Shown: piece after piece, positions 45,745 to 57,615 of the stretch
Position numbering within the stretch: the stretch's first letter is position 1
Layout: every line of letters starts with the position of its first letter
From: Botryosphaeria dothidea
Taxonomy: Eukaryota > Ascomycota > Dothideomycetes > Botryosphaeriales > Botryosphaeriaceae
Direction: 5' to 3'
Length of the DNA stretch: 64,000 nucleotides
Assembly: GCA_011503125.2 (NCBI GenBank)
Contig: WWBZ02000002.1
Location: 62,001 to 126,000, forward strand
Program-made: the position numbers and the translations under genes
Notes under the pieces: model-generated
Databases searched by the model: none
Seen by the model: the letters and a program-made list of their open reading frames with translations, nothing else
Told to the model about the DNA's origin: nothing

Positions 45745-48029
45745 ATGGTGCGCCTTCCCGACCCAATGCGCACCGTGTTGCCGAAGCTCAGACTGACGCT
45801 CTCTCAGTTCTCTCCGCTGCTGCTGGCCACCGCTGTGGCCTTCCGTTCTCTCGTCGCCGCGCAAACCCCGCCTGATATCGTCTTCTCGAATATCACCCGC
45901 TCTCCAACCAACCCAAACATTACAATCTCGTATAAAACGCCCGATCCGGGAACATGCACCACCGTCTTCGAGTCGCAGAAGCAGTACTCTGGCTATATCA
46001 GCCTCCCGCCGTACACGCTTGAGCCAATTCAGCAGAACTACTCTATCAATACTTTCTTCTGGTTTATTGAGGCTCGTGACAAGCCCGAGACAGCACCGCT
46101 CACTATTTGGTGCGTTCACTTTCGTCTGGTGCGAAGCCGGCTAGTTAACCGACATATAGGTTGAATGGTGGTCCAGGAAGCAGTAGTATGATTGGTCTTT
46201 TTGAGGAGTCCGGTCCGTGTGAGATTGTCCAGATGTCCGATGGTTCATTCGGCACACATGCTAGGGTCTGGGGTTGGGACCGAAGCTCAAACATGCTCTA
46301 TGTGGACCAACCCAACCTCGTCGGTCTTTCGTACGATGATGTTACTCCAGCTTCGCACAACTTGATCACTAATGAGTTCGACTACCCGCCTGGAGACTTG
46401 CCGGAAGGTCAGCCCTCGTGGTCTTACTTGAACGGATCATTTGGAAGCGGCGAGAACTACGCAACTTCAAACACTACTGATATTGCGGCGCATGCTGTTT
46501 GGCATTTCCTTCAAGCCTTTTTGGGTACCTTCCCTCAGTACAACCCTGGAACACGGCCCAATAGCACCTCTGTTGAAGCAACGGGGATCAATCTTTTTGC
46601 TGAAAGTTACGGCGGCCAATATGGACCGACTTTCGCGAGGCTCTTCGAGGAGCAGAATGCGAAGAGAGACAATGGTACTATTCCGCAGAACGGCACTGTC
46701 GAAGTATGTGCAATTCTCCGCCTTTCTCCGACGTACGTTGAGGACTAATGCTCATTTGTTACCCAGGTCAAGCTGACTTCTCTCGGAATCATCAACGGTG
46801 TCATTGATGAGTTGATCCAAGGCCCTTACTATGCAAACTTCGGTAATAATAACACCTACGGCATCGAGGTTTTTGACACCACTAGCAAACTCAACCTCCT
46901 TTACACGTTCAACAAAGCGGATGGTTGCTCAGACCAAATCAAAGCTTGCCGAAATATTTCCAGCTTGTACGATCCGGAAGGTGAGGGTGATGTTGCTCGT
47001 GTGAACGAGATCTGCAGTTCGGCAGTTCAGACATGCAATCAACTCCAGGGTCCCTATTCAAACTCCGGACGTAGTGTGTACGATATTCGACAGGAACTTC
47101 CGGATGTCATTCCCTCCGGAGACTACATGGAGTATTTGAACTACGCCAGCGTGCAACAAAGTATTGGCGCCCGCATCAATTACACCGAAAGCAATCTGAA
47201 TGTCCAACGGGAATTTCTCGCAACCGGTGACAGCATTCGGGGTACGCAGCTCGAGGACCTTGCTTATCTTCTTACCGCCGGGGTCCGCGTGGCCATCATT
47301 AATGGCGATGCTGATTACATTTGTAATTGGCTCGGTGGAGAAGCAGTATCTCTGAAGCTTGCTGCTTCAATTCCCGCCTATGCAAGTGCATTCCAGGCAG
47401 CCGGCTACGCTGATATCATTGTCAATAGTAGTTATGTTGGCGGGGCAGTTCGACAGTACAGCAATCTCTCTTTCGCGCGGATCTATGATGCAGGACACAT
47501 GGTACCGGCCTATCAGCCTGAGACGGCTTTTACGCTATTTACCCGGATCATCGAGGGCACGGATCTAGGCACCGGAGAGACAATCAAAGACGTGAACACT
47601 TTCTACACGAATGGCCCGCAAAATGCCACCCACACCAACGACAAATCCTCGACCAGCGCTTCTCCGACTTGCTGGATCCGCAAAGTTGAGGACAGCTGCT
47701 CGTCCGACCAAATCACAGAGATCAAGGAGGGCAAGGGCGTGGTGTTGAACGGCATCTGGTACGAGGACGACGGAGACTTCGATCCGCCCGCGACCAGCGT
47801 CCTGGCCGGCAAGCCGGGCACGCCTCTCCCCAGCGCGAGCATCAGCGCCAGCGTCGTCACGAGCAAGGGCAGCACCGGCGGCGTGGAAAGCAGCACCGTC
47901 GTTCCGACTGGCGTCTACGTCGCCACGGCTACGCCGACCAGCACCGGCGCTGCGAAGCCCCAAGTCACACGGTTCGCGGGTGCTGGTGTGGCTGCCGTCG
48001 TTGCTGTGGCTGCCGGATTGGTTCTCTGA
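45745..48029 (+). CDS. Serine carboxypeptidase (S10), secreted, probably GPI-anchored
   Basis: Removes C-terminal residues from peptides at acid pH at the cell surface or outside. Three exons (45745..46109, 46160..46703, 46767..48029) join in frame to 723 aa. An N-terminal signal-anchor-like stretch (FSPLLLATAVAFRSLVAAQ, about residues 22-40) precedes the S10 domain. Catalytic triad: Ser in NLFAESYGGQYGP, Asp in IINGDADYICNW, His in YDAGHMVPAYQPE. The oxyanion block WLNGGPGSSS is formed across the first intron. Many NxT/S sites. After the catalytic domain come about 150 Ser/Thr-rich residues and a C-terminal hydrophobic tail (FAGAGVAAVVAVAAGLVL), the layout of a GPI signal. It resembles the fungal carboxypeptidase S1-type group. 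Confidence 0.94.
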
Positions 48030-48815
48030 TGTGGATGGATTAAAAGGGAGACACGGGGAATTCTTCTTGACTCAAAAAAATGCATTGCGACGGCCGCATC
48101 ACAAAAGATGGCGTATCTTTTTTAAAAGTGCACAAGGCATGCTGGGGCTTTCTAGAAAAAGGGTCCAGAATGGTGGGGGAGGCACATCGGGGACTGGGCG
48201 CATTCTGGCGTATGCAAGGGGATCATCTGGCGGAGTTTGAGCTTTCTTCATCTTTCTTTTGTTCACTTCTGCGGCTGTTGATACAAAGGACCTGTTCTGG
48301 ATGAGGTCGGTTTCAGATACCCTGTGGGGGCGCGCTTGCTAGTTCATTGGAGGAACGGGAGGTATGGCATACGTAAGGCAGGTTATATGGGTAATGCGTA
48401 ATGAATGGATGTTTCGGCTCTGGATATCACTTTTTTCGGGTCTATGCTGGGCTCGTGTCTTTTTCGGTTGGCGGTTGAGCATGGCTGTAGGATTGTGTTG
48501 TATACATTTCTCATGGGCAGTGGCTGCCTATACTTCTACGCTAGAAGGTATATATTTTGGGCTTTAGCGTATTGCAAAAGCAAGTGAGAACTGCCATGAC
48601 AGTCAATCAGTGTAATTTTAGAAACCTGAAGTCGCTATCCACGAATTTTGTGCTATGTATTTGATAAATCAATGCTCAGAGCTATCCCTCGCTTACTTGC
48701 TATGCCAATGCTGTACGAACCATGTGTGGGATATGAAGCTAGGAGAAACAGGAAGTTTGCCACTTGAAACGCAAAGGAGCCGCGCAAAAATAGTGGAAAA
48801 GACGATGACCATCAT
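48030..48815. other. Convergent intergenic, carboxypeptidase / siderophore acyltransferase
   Basis: 786 bp between two 3' ends. Only 3' UTR-like sequence with short open frames; nothing else recognised. Confidence 0.5.
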
Positions 48816-50459
48816 CTACAACGCCGGGCCGTCCCATGATTCGCGCTTGATCTTCATAAGATTCGACTGCTTGTGGGGGAAGCTGACTTCGCCCTGTTTG
48901 TAGAAGCCAACTTGTTCCAGGTATGTACGAAGCCTACAGTATTATAATATTAGCATCCGGCCCTGTTCTGAATTTTTTTTTCCTATGGATGGTAGCACTC
49001 ACTTTTCATTATCAACTCTCGGTTCCAGCATCACCGTCTCGGTCCTCATATCAGCCAAGAAGCAATAATGCACCAGCGCGCTCAGCCAGATCTTGACGCG
49101 GTGGGCGCCGCGGAACTCCTGCTCGCCGACGAGGCAATGCAGGCCGCGGTCGTAGTTGCCGCACTCGCCGCTGATGTGCTTGCCCAGGTTGTCCTCCTTG
49201 ACCCAGTAGATCTCGAAGTAGCCGAACGGCTTGCCGTCCCAGCAGCCGATCACCGGGAAGCTGTGCCGGCTCTGCAGGCCGCCCTTGAGGAAGCCTTCCT
49301 GGTGCTCGCGCGGGCCCTGCTCGCCCCAGAAGTGCGACACGCGCGGGTCGTTCATCCACCGATGCAGCAGGTCGACGTCGTTTTCGCCGAGGGAGAGCGA
49401 CTCGATGCTCGGGCGGCCGCCGCCGTCGGCGAAGGAGCTGCTGTGGTTGTGCTGCGAGGTTGGCCCGGTGTGGCGTTGGGGCTGCGGGGAGGCGGAGGCG
49501 ACGCGGAAGGAGAGGTATTGGCCGACGCTGGGGATGTAGCGCGTGTAGAATGCCTCGCCTTGGCGCGGGGGCTTGGGCCGGAGCGGGTGGCGGATGTTGT
49601 TGCTGAAGACGAATTGGGTGGGGGCTGGCGGGTAGTACGTTGGGAGATGGCTGCTCGAGTGGAAAGGACCAGGGGCGGTAGGGGACCAAAGGCCTTGCGG
49701 TATTCCCGAGTCGCTGATCGTGGATTCGCGCTTCTTGTGGTCCGGGACCGGGGATCCGGGCCTGGAGCTGTGGGGGGAATCCGAGGGGTAGGGAGACTGG
49801 GAGAGCGGGGAGAGGGTGAAGAGATAGAGGCGCGGGTCCAGCTGCCAGAAGACGCGGCGGCTCACGAACATGTGGTGCCAGCCCTCGCCGGATTTCTCAT
49901 CGTGGACGGTGCCCACGCTCGAGTCTTCGCTGGAGACCAAGCCCATGCGTTCCAACTTTGGCAGCACCACACGGCCCTTGAAAATGCCCTCGCGGTTGAT
50001 GTTGATTCTCCAGTCACCCTTGGGCTTGCCCAATTGAGCCGTGTTCTTGGATGTGGCAGTCGTCAACTGCGGCTCTGGCTCAGGCTGATGGAAATACCAG
50101 TACAACGTCGCCCATAGCATCATGGCGATCTGACGCGTCGGCGACGAGGCTGGCTTGAACTCGGTACTGCTCGGGTTCGAAATGGAGGAGATGTACAGAT
50201 GGTCATTTTGCAGCGTGGGGCGGGTGTAGCGGCGCACACGCTTGGCTTCTTTTTCCTCCTTTTCCTCGCCGTCTCCTTCAGTGGATGACCAATCTTCCAG
50301 CTCCTCGAGCTGCGAATTGAGCACAACAGTCCATCCCGGGGGCAGGGGCGAGTTGCTGTGGCTGCTGAGGTCGTTAGACTTGAACTGCAGGCCGCCAAAG
50401 ACCGGAGTGGCAGTGATGTTCTGGCCGTTTGGCAGATGAACAAGGCCCTGAGTGGTCAT
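48816..50459 (-). CDS. Siderophore N-acyltransferase, SidF/SidL-type (GNAT)
   Basis: Transfers an acyl group (acetyl or anhydromevalonyl) to N5-hydroxyornithine in hydroxamate siderophore synthesis. Exons 49003..50459 and 48816..48933 (69-bp intron) give 524 aa. The N-terminal half has [19 protein letters not shown] and [11 protein letters not shown]. The C-terminal IucB/AlcB-like acetyltransferase domain begins near residue 370: [39 protein letters not shown], then [20 protein letters not shown] and [10 protein letters not shown], completed after the intron by [23 protein letters not shown] Ser/Pro-rich linker separates the halves. I cannot decide between SidF (extracellular siderophores) and SidL (ferricrocin-type). 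It is not in a siderophore cluster here; it is divergent from SOD2. Confidence 0.9.
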
Positions 50460-50987
50460 GGTTCAGATGCGGCGCGGGGTTGGTGGAAGAGAGAAGACCT
50501 GAGTCGAAGCGAACGTGAAGACTGGGGTGCATTCCCGTTTAAGTAGCACTACCTATCGGCCTCCAATGTCTATCCTACCCTCCCCGTGCTCTCTAAAATT
50601 TGTCGCCTGGGGTCGCTCACTAGCGCATCAGCCTAGATGGCGTGAGCGGCATTACCGTTGGACAGCGCGTGCTGGGCGCGTGGCAGCGTAAATATTTTGT
50701 CTTGTTCAAGATGACACATGATTTACCCGCGCCGGGGTTGGCTGAGTGCATAGCCGATGACGTCTGGGCGAGCGCAGAGGGAGGCCCGTTCTCGGGGGGC
50801 CCCGCCGACCACGGGCGGACAGGGTCAGCGCCCTTCGCCGCGATTCCGCCGCCAAGAATTGAGGTCATCATAGCTTCAGAGCTTCCGTCCGCGCGAGCGA
50901 GCGACCGAACACCGAGCTCCTGTGCTTTGCATTTCTACTCCTCTCTGCCCGTCCATCAATCGCCCGCCTCCAGCATCTACCCCCAAA
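50460..50987. promoter_or_regulatory. Divergent promoter siderophore acyltransferase / SOD2
   Basis: 528 bp between outward start codons. One CCAAT pentamer lies near 50561, compatible with the CCAAT-binding complex, which acts with HapX in iron regulation. I see no ATCWGATAA GATA site for an SreA-type repressor. Co-regulation is speculative. Confidence 0.4.
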
Positions 50988-51873
50988 ATGTCTGCCACTC
51001 TGCTCCGCAACTCCGCTGCCCGCTCTGCGCTGCGCGCCGCCGGCTCGGCCTCCTCTCGCCGTGCTGGTCTTGCCGGCACCAGCTTCGTGCGCACCAAGGC
51101 CACCCTGCCCGACCTTGCATGTATGTCCATCTCCGTCTCGAACATCAATTGACCCATGCGAGCATCCCGCTGACGTCTCGTGAATCGTAGTTGACTATGG
51201 CGCGCTTGAGCCGGCCGTCTCCGGCAAGATCATGGAGCTTCACCACAAGAACCACCACAACACCTACGTGACTTCGTACAACAACTTCTCCGAGCAGCTG
51301 GCTGAGGCCAAGGCCAAGGACGATATTGCTGCTCAGATTGCTCTGCAGCCGCTCATCAACTTCCACGGAGGTGAGTAAATAGCTCAGCGAACGAAGTGGG
51401 GGAAATTCGCGCACAGATGGGAATGAGTCCAATCACGCCTTCGCCGATGGGATCAGCGACGAGCAAATGCTGATGAATTGCCCTCTGCAGGTGGCCACAT
51501 CAACCACACTCTCTTCTGGGAGAACCTCGCACCCAAGTCGCAGGGCGGCGGCGAGCCTCCGTCGGGCGCTCTTTCTAAGAAGATCAACGAGAGCTACGGC
51601 AGCCTTGACGCTTTCAAGGAGAAGTTCAATACCGCCCTCGCAGGTATTCAGGGTAGCGGTTGGGCATGGCTCGTCCAGGACGTCCAGACCGGCAACGTCG
51701 GTATCAAGACGTACCAGAACCAGGACCCTGTTGTTGGTCAGTTCCGTCCCATCCTCGGTGTCGACGCGTGGGAGCACGCCTACTACCTCCAGTACCAGAA
51801 CAGGAAGGCTGAGTACTTCAAGGCCATCTGGGAGGTCATCAACTGGAAGGCTGCCGAGAAGCGTCTCAAGTAA
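50988..51873 (+). CDS. SOD2: Manganese superoxide dismutase, mitochondrial
   Basis: Converts superoxide to hydrogen peroxide in the mitochondrial matrix. Exons 50988..51120, 51191..51370 and 51491..51873 join in frame to 231 aa. The N-terminal 35 residues are Arg/Ala/Ser-rich (LLRNSAARSALRAAGSASSRR), a matrix presequence. Mature enzyme: ATLPDLAFDYGALEP, LHHKNHHNTYV with metal ligand His, NFHGGGHINHTLFWENL with the second His, and GVDAWEHAYYLQY with the metal-binding Asp and His. GSGWAWLV and the Gly-rich GGGHINH form favour Mn over Fe. The length and presequence indicate the mitochondrial rather than the cytosolic MnSOD. Confidence 0.96.
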
Positions 51874-52561
51874 ATTGTTTTCTTGCTCAGAGACCTACGT
51901 GTACGAGTGACGAAAAGGAACCGGTGGAATCGCCAACATTCGCAACGAGTGTATAGGATAGCGTTGGAATTTAATAGTTACCCTCCACGCCTGAGCATTG
52001 TATCTTTGTAATGATGTGCCTACTATTCGACCCACGTGCGTGCACGTGGCTCCAGCTTGCGGCCCGGCTGGCCTCTGCAAGTCAGTCCGAACGCGTGGGG
52101 AGCCAGTGAGGTCTGCGGCATGCATGAAGACTCAACAAGAGCGTCACCCGAATCGTCACGCCAGGGACTCTCTCATGTTCGCGGGGATACCGTTGCTTTG
52201 TCGCCACGAGGCGAGGCACGCAGCGACGGATGCGGTCCAGATAAGCTCGCAATCAGTCCACTCCGCGTGCCTATGATAAGCTTCTGGGGTGCGTTGACTC
52301 GAGATCATACGATATATGCCCTCGGCGGGCGGGCGCATGGCGAATGGGATTGTGAGGCGGAGAATTCTCGTAGGGCTTCTCCGCGCTGGCCTTCTGGCTG
52401 CGCTTCCGCGCATTGACATCAGTTCCCCGCGCCCAAGGCCTCGAGCCAGACCTGCACCCTTCCCCGGCCCTGTTTTTGGCCTAGCCCTCTGCAAGGCGCG
52501 CTTCGAGCCCGCTGAAAATTCCCCCAACATTCCGCCCTAATATCACTACACCTTGAGCTTG
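51874..52561. other. Intergenic SOD2 / F-box-like gene
   Basis: 688 bp between tandem plus-strand genes; SOD2 3' UTR and promoter of the next gene. No other feature recognised. Confidence 0.5.
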
Positions 52562-53594
52562 ATGTCTGCTCCGGAAAGGCCCGCCGTCGTCGAGTCCGCG
52601 TCATCTCCTGTCGAGTCCACCACTCCCGTCATCACACCACGTTCAGAGTCCTCCACCAGAGACGCGCCGGTGTCCGCCATGGCCGAATCCTCACCCAGGA
52701 CGCCTCCGCGCGAGGTCCGGATGGAAAGGCGACAGAAGAAGGATCACTTCCCCTTCATGGAACTGCCATCAGGTGAGACGCGCTGCCACCATTTGCCGCC
52801 GCGGCCGGCGCTGTTAACAGATCGTGCCAGAACTCCGCCTCGAGATCTACCGCATGGCGCTCTCGCGCCCGAAGCCCATACTCCTCCACATGCCCCGCCC
52901 GTCGGAGAAGGAGCACCAGCAAAAACAGGGTGACTTCCTGTGGGAAACGGCAGAGTCCGATTCGGATACGATTGAAGCCCGTCCGCCCGAGACCAACCCA
53001 CCCGACCCCCAGGCCCTTCGCGACGAGGCCCGCCGCCACGTCGCTACGCGCCGCTCCGAGTCCAAGAAGCAGCTCCCGAGCGGCGAGCACGGCATCAACA
53101 CCGATCCGCTCGTGCCCGCGCTCCTCCGCGTCTCCCAGCTCATCTACCGCGAAGCGCGCCCCGTCCTCTACTCGGACAACGAACTCGTCCTACACCTGCC
53201 GAGCGCCCTCTGCACGCTTTCGCAACTCCACCAGCGCAGTCGCAGTCTGATCAAGCACGTCAGGCTCGCGATACCGACACACCATGACATCCTGGAGGGC
53301 TTTGCGGACCTGGTGCGCCTTGGATTGCGGTATTGCTGGGGTTTGAAGACCTTCACCATAAGCCTGCCGGACATGTTCCCCGAAGAGCGCCACGTCCCTT
53401 CCAGTACTACGAACGTTTACGCCAATGCCTTCCACATCCTGCGGTGGTTACCGAAGAACACGGTCGTGAGGTTGGAGGGCAATGTGCACGAGGAGATTCG
53501 CAAAGTGGTTGAGGAGAACGGCCGATTGTCAGGCATGCTGAGTGAGGTGAGCATATCCGGAACGTGGAGCGCCGAAGCAAGGATATGGTATTGA
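52562..53594 (+). CDS. Hypothetical fungal protein with F-box-like LPxELRxxIY motif
   Basis: Exons 52562..52772 and 52831..53594 (58-bp intron) give 324 aa. Residues 1-60 are Ser/Pro/Thr-rich and probably disordered. Across the splice junction the sequence reads FPFMELPSELRLEIYRMAL, the common opening of a large fungal family of F-box-like or DUF proteins. LLRVSQLIYREARPVLYSDN near residue 170 is the second typical block of that family. The middle holds a charged spacer. No enzymatic motif is visible. Substrate-adaptor roles in ubiquitination are suggested by the motif only. The start is the first Met that keeps the frame; an upstream in-frame TTG is disregarded. Confidence 0.78.
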
Positions 53595-54635
53595 CAAAGT
53601 TTCCCACTACAGAAGGAGTACCTCCGTCGGCAACATCAGATGCCTGATCGCCGTTAAAGACTCGGTATATCTGTTTACCGAAAGGCGATTGTATAACAGT
53701 ATGAGAACAAAGTGAATGACTTGATGATGATGGATAAGGTTATTGGCGTTGGAAATTGGTTGGTTGTGTCATCATCACGGATAAAGGGCATGACTCGAAC
53801 ACTTGGTTGGATCACCACATGGGCGTTGAGGTTTGGATAAGAGCTCCTTGTAGCGGAGACGCCCACCTACTGATTCTTGCACATATTATTTCTCGAAGAC
53901 CGCCAGCCCCAGGCCTCGAAAATTCATAGCGGCAATCATAGGGAAAAGTGCTCAGCCTGGATGTCAAGGCAGAGTTTAAAGTCTAAATTACTGTTATTGT
54001 CTAAGCGTAGCTTCAAGAGATGGTCTGATTGATCATTCTCTCTTCTAATAGCTTTACTACTACTTCCAAGTTCTCCCAATACTACCCAACATGACAGCCC
54101 CTCAACCCCATAAAAGAAAAGTACCTATGTTGGTCGGCATTAGTGCGGTGGTAGCAGATCCGCCAATATCCGGGATTCGGAGAGTCGGAGGTTACTTCAA
54201 GGTGGCCGGCGCGCAATGACGCTACCGATCCGCAAGCAGTCGTCCCGATCTCAGCACAAAGTCATCCTCCCAGCAAGCATGTGAAGGAACAACGTCCTGG
54301 CCTTGATGGGGCTCCATTTGCTCCAACACCGAGCCATTGAATCATCAGCTTGCAATTGGAACGCCCGCTCGGCCTTTCAAACTGTCCGACTACACGAGGC
54401 GGACTAGCTATAAGTCCTTCGCTGTACATTCCTTGGATGAGGAGCCAGCAACCGATTGCCTTGATGCGCGCAGTTTCCTTCGTCTAGCTACGCCGCAAAC
54501 ACGCGAGTCCCCAGGCCGTGGTACCGTACAGACCTGTCTTAAATCTACGACCGCCTCGAGCTCGCCCGTCGACACTCGTCCTTTCTTTCCTCCCTCCCTT
54601 CCGCAGGCCTCGAAAGCCGCACAACACGCGCAAAG
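53595..54635. other. Intergenic upstream of DUF1295 gene
   Basis: About 1 kb. Somewhat AT-rich in its left half, GC-rich near the right gene. No coding region, RNA gene or repeat family recognised. Confidence 0.5.
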
Positions 54636-55709
54636 ATGCCGCTCCTCCCCACGCTGCTGCACGCAACAGCCTTCAAGACGCCGCTCCTGCGCACCCTCGT
54701 CCCCACCATCGCGCTGGCCTACGGCATCCAGGCCGCCGTCGCCGTCCCCTCCATCGCCGCCCAGAGCGAGCGCTTCTACGACGCCAGCGGCAGCCTGACC
54801 TACCTCGCCTGCACCGGCGCGAGCTTGGTGCTGCCGGTGCTGCGGGCACGCTTCGCGGCGGGCACGCTGGGCACGGGCGGCCTCGTGGCCGAGGTGCTGC
54901 GCGGCCGGGACTGGAGGCAGCTGGCGCTGAGCGCCGCCGTGGGCGTGTGGGCGATCAGACGTACGTACCATCGCAAGTCCGAGAAGCGGACTGTTTGCTA
55001 AAGAGATGGCATAGTGGGCTCCTTCCTCCTCAAGCGCATCACGGCCGACAACGGGCAGGACTCGCGCTTCGACCAGATCCGCGTGTCGCCGCCCAAGTTC
55101 TTCGGCGCGTTCATGGCGCAGGCGACGTGGGTCTCGCTGTGCACGCTGCCCGTCGTCCTGCTGAACGCGCTGCCGGCGGGATCTTTCGCCGCGCTCGGCC
55201 CGCTCATGCTGACGGACGCCATTGGCCTGGCGCTGTACGTGTTTGGTATCTTGTTCGAGGCGACTGCGGACAAGCAGAAGAGCGCGTGGATGGAGGAGAA
55301 GAAGCAGAAGAAGCACGAGGAGGATTTCTTGACGAGGGGCTTGTGGTCGAAGAGCAGGCATCCGAACTACTTTGGCGAGATTACCTTGTGGAGTGGCATC
55401 GCGGTTGCGGCCGGCGGCGCTGTTGCGAGTAAGGCGGGGTTGAGTGGGCTGGGGTTGGGCGCGGGATTGATTGGCAAGTTGGGCGCGGCGAGTATGTGTG
55501 CGGTGAGCCCTGCGTTTGTGGCGTTTTTGTTGTTGAAGGTACGGTGTCCCGCCTTTTGTGTCTGTGGTGATGATTGCGTTGCTGACATGTGACAGGTCTC
55601 TGGTATCCCGCTGAGCGAGAACAAGTATGACAAGAAGTACGGCGACCGCAAGGATTATCAGGAATGGAAGAAGAACACCCCCATGCTTTTCCCGAAGTTC
55701 TTCAGTTGA
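54636..55709 (+). CDS. DUF1295 membrane protein (steroid-reductase-like fold)
   Basis: Polytopic membrane protein of the DUF1295 group, related to steroid 5-alpha-reductase and isoprenylcysteine methyltransferase-type enzymes; the substrate is unknown. Exons 54636..54960, 55015..55538 and 55596..55709 join in frame to 320 aa. Hydrophobic segments occur near residues 20-40, 53-72, 95-110, 140-165 and 178-200, with a hairpin near 240-290. The family motif DFLTRGLWSKSRHPNYFGEITLWSGI, with conserved RHPNY, is the likely cofactor-binding site. The C-terminus YGDRKDYQEWKKNTPMLFP is also family-typical. GC-rich third positions generate a long antisense open frame that is not real. Confidence 0.9.
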
Positions 55710-56540
55710 GCATCGCATGAGGCACGCCAGAATATGGCTTAGAACAGGGGAGGAAGAAGGAAACAATCATGAGAACACATATCCATGAAATAATGTAAAA
55801 TAACACAGCAATACATCACGCATCCCTTCCGGAGAGCACGTGACGAATATTTCCACAGCTACGTCCGTAAATTTGACGCATGATCCACTACTCAGAGAAT
55901 CCGTGATTAGGTGAGTTGACGTGTGTTAAGTATTGACGAAGAATCAATTTCATACACTTGAAACTTGTCCGACAGCTAAACGAAAATTCGAGAGCTCTGG
56001 TTTACGAACCTATACAGTTGAGTAGAGGAAATCCGAGTCGACCTTCATATATCATCTGACCACATCATTCTCCCCTCTCCTTACGCGTTGGCGCTCCACA
56101 GGTTGCTTGCCTCCTTCACGCTCATGGCTTTTGTATTGCCAACGGCTTCATCCGACTTGGAATCTGTCTCCTATCCTTCTCTCTTCGTCGTATCGCCGGC
56201 CTTCACACATCCTTTCTGATCGGTCTGCTCACACCTCTGGCTCCCCATGGAACTAGATGCTTCGCGCTTCTCGGAAGTCTTTCAAGCATCGCAGTCGGCT
56301 TCGTTACTGCGAGCATCGTGGTTTCGACGGTTTGCATTCGCGACTTGAATCTGCATCTGTTCGAGTGCTAGGACACGGCTATGCAATCCTCCCTCGCTGC
56401 CGTATATTTGATAGGCAAGAATTACAAATGAGCCGTGCTCTAATATAACTGTAGCTGTTGTGAGCATATGTTTCATATGATACGGGTTTACTCTTTCTTG
56501 TCGCTCACATTTAGAGATCCAGTTCGAGATTGGCATTGTG

Positions 56541-56579
56541 TTCTTCTTCTTCTTCTTCTTCTTGTTGTTGTTGTTGTTA
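56541..56579 (+). repeat. (TTC)n(TTG)n compound microsatellite
   Basis: Eight TTC/CTT-phase triplets run directly into five TTG/TGT-phase triplets. Non-coding. Likely polymorphic. Confidence 0.85.
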
Positions 56580-56824
56580 TGTTTATCTTTCTTTCTGTCC
56601 AGAAATTTTGTGGTGGTGTCTCTTGCACTTGTTACTGCAAACGAAGGAAAGTCGAGGGTTTTGATATTACAAGCGCCCACCGGGGAATTTCGGCGGCTGT
56701 TCAAGTTTTATGTCTCAAGCAAGGCGCTGCTCGGTGGTTTTCGCCCGGGTGAAGAAGGGGTGCTCGGTGGTCGGTATTCGAGACATTTTCCTGGACTCCG
56801 ACGCAACCTTGCTTGAATATTCCA

Positions 56825-56849
56825 CCCGGACAGGTGCTTCCGCTCCCCA
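56825..56849 (-). repeat. Isolated arm of the GGGAG..GGAAGC inverted-repeat family
   Basis: The stretch beginning CCCGGACAGGTGCTTCCGCT aligns with the right arm of the element at 23210..23234, with a few substitutions. A convincing partner arm is not visible; the best candidate lies near 56757. This may be a solo or decayed copy. Confidence 0.4.
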
Positions 56850-57122
56850 TGGAGTTTCACGCTTAAGCTTTCCCGAACATTGTAGGATTTTTGTAGGCTC
56901 CTTCTGCATCGCGAAGTCTCACATCGTTGCTCGTTTTCCGAATAAAAGCGCTCAGGGTCCATGTGCGAGAACTCGGCGCTGTGACTTCAGACCAGTCACG
57001 CTACCAAATTAATTTCAACGCAGTCACAAGCTGAGCCAGATCAAGTCGTCATGCGCAATATTGGCCCAACGCTGTAATATGAGGCATGGACTCCCGGGGA
57101 ACATCCAGCGCCCGTCCAAAAG

Positions 57123-57190
57123 TCGGAGCCGTTGCCCGGATGTTGATGTCAGAACACAAGCATTCAAATCGGGACGAATATTTCAGCACC
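57123..57190. mobile_element. Degenerate copy of the small inverted-repeat element
   Basis: The left part (CGGAGCCGTTGCCCGGATGT) and right part (ATCGGGACGAATATTTC) match the corresponding halves of the copy at 63278..63357, including the shared inner word GATGTTRATGTC. Substitutions are mostly transitions, compatible with RIP-like decay. The arms no longer pair perfectly. Confidence 0.45.
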
Positions 57191-57615
57191 AGACGAAATT
57201 CCATTTCTCAATGTGAATCCAGTGCCTCACGTATACCTACCTCCGAACCTGTCACCATTTTCAAGTCCTGTCCACCCAACCTTCTGTCCCGTAATGCAAC
57301 CCAATTTTTTATAATGCCAATCTTGAAATGAACCCCTTCAAGTGCCCGCCCTTTTCTTGTTTTAGACCAATGAATATCCGCACTAGCCGAACCTGCAAGT
57401 TCCGTGGAAAAGAAATCAGATTTTGCTCCCTTCGTGTGTGGTGCTGGGGATTTTGCAGAGCGCTGACGGTGATCATCAACTGTCAGTAATGTGGGTGAGA
57501 GCGCATGAGGTTGCTGACTGCCTGGTAGCTTTTTGAGCTTGATTTAAGCCCAGTGTGCTTCGCACATGCTGATCACGTTGATGATGCCGTAGGGGTCTTG
57601 CTGATGCTGAGTAAT

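Larger units (their letters stand above)
55710..57615. other. Intergenic, start of repeat-bearing accessory segment
   Basis: 1.9 kb without a supported gene. It contains a TTC/TTG microsatellite (56541..56579) and two degenerate inverted-repeat copies (near 56825 and 57123). The rightmost part is the 3' side of the GTPase-like gene. Confidence 0.5.

Noticed and set aside
49068..50117. 349-codon plus-strand open frame
   Set aside because: Antisense shadow of the siderophore acyltransferase, composed of Ala/Val/Glu from GC-rich third positions.
54408..55766. 452-codon minus-strand open frame
   Set aside because: Antisense shadow of the DUF1295 gene, low-complexity Arg/Gln/Glu text with no motif.
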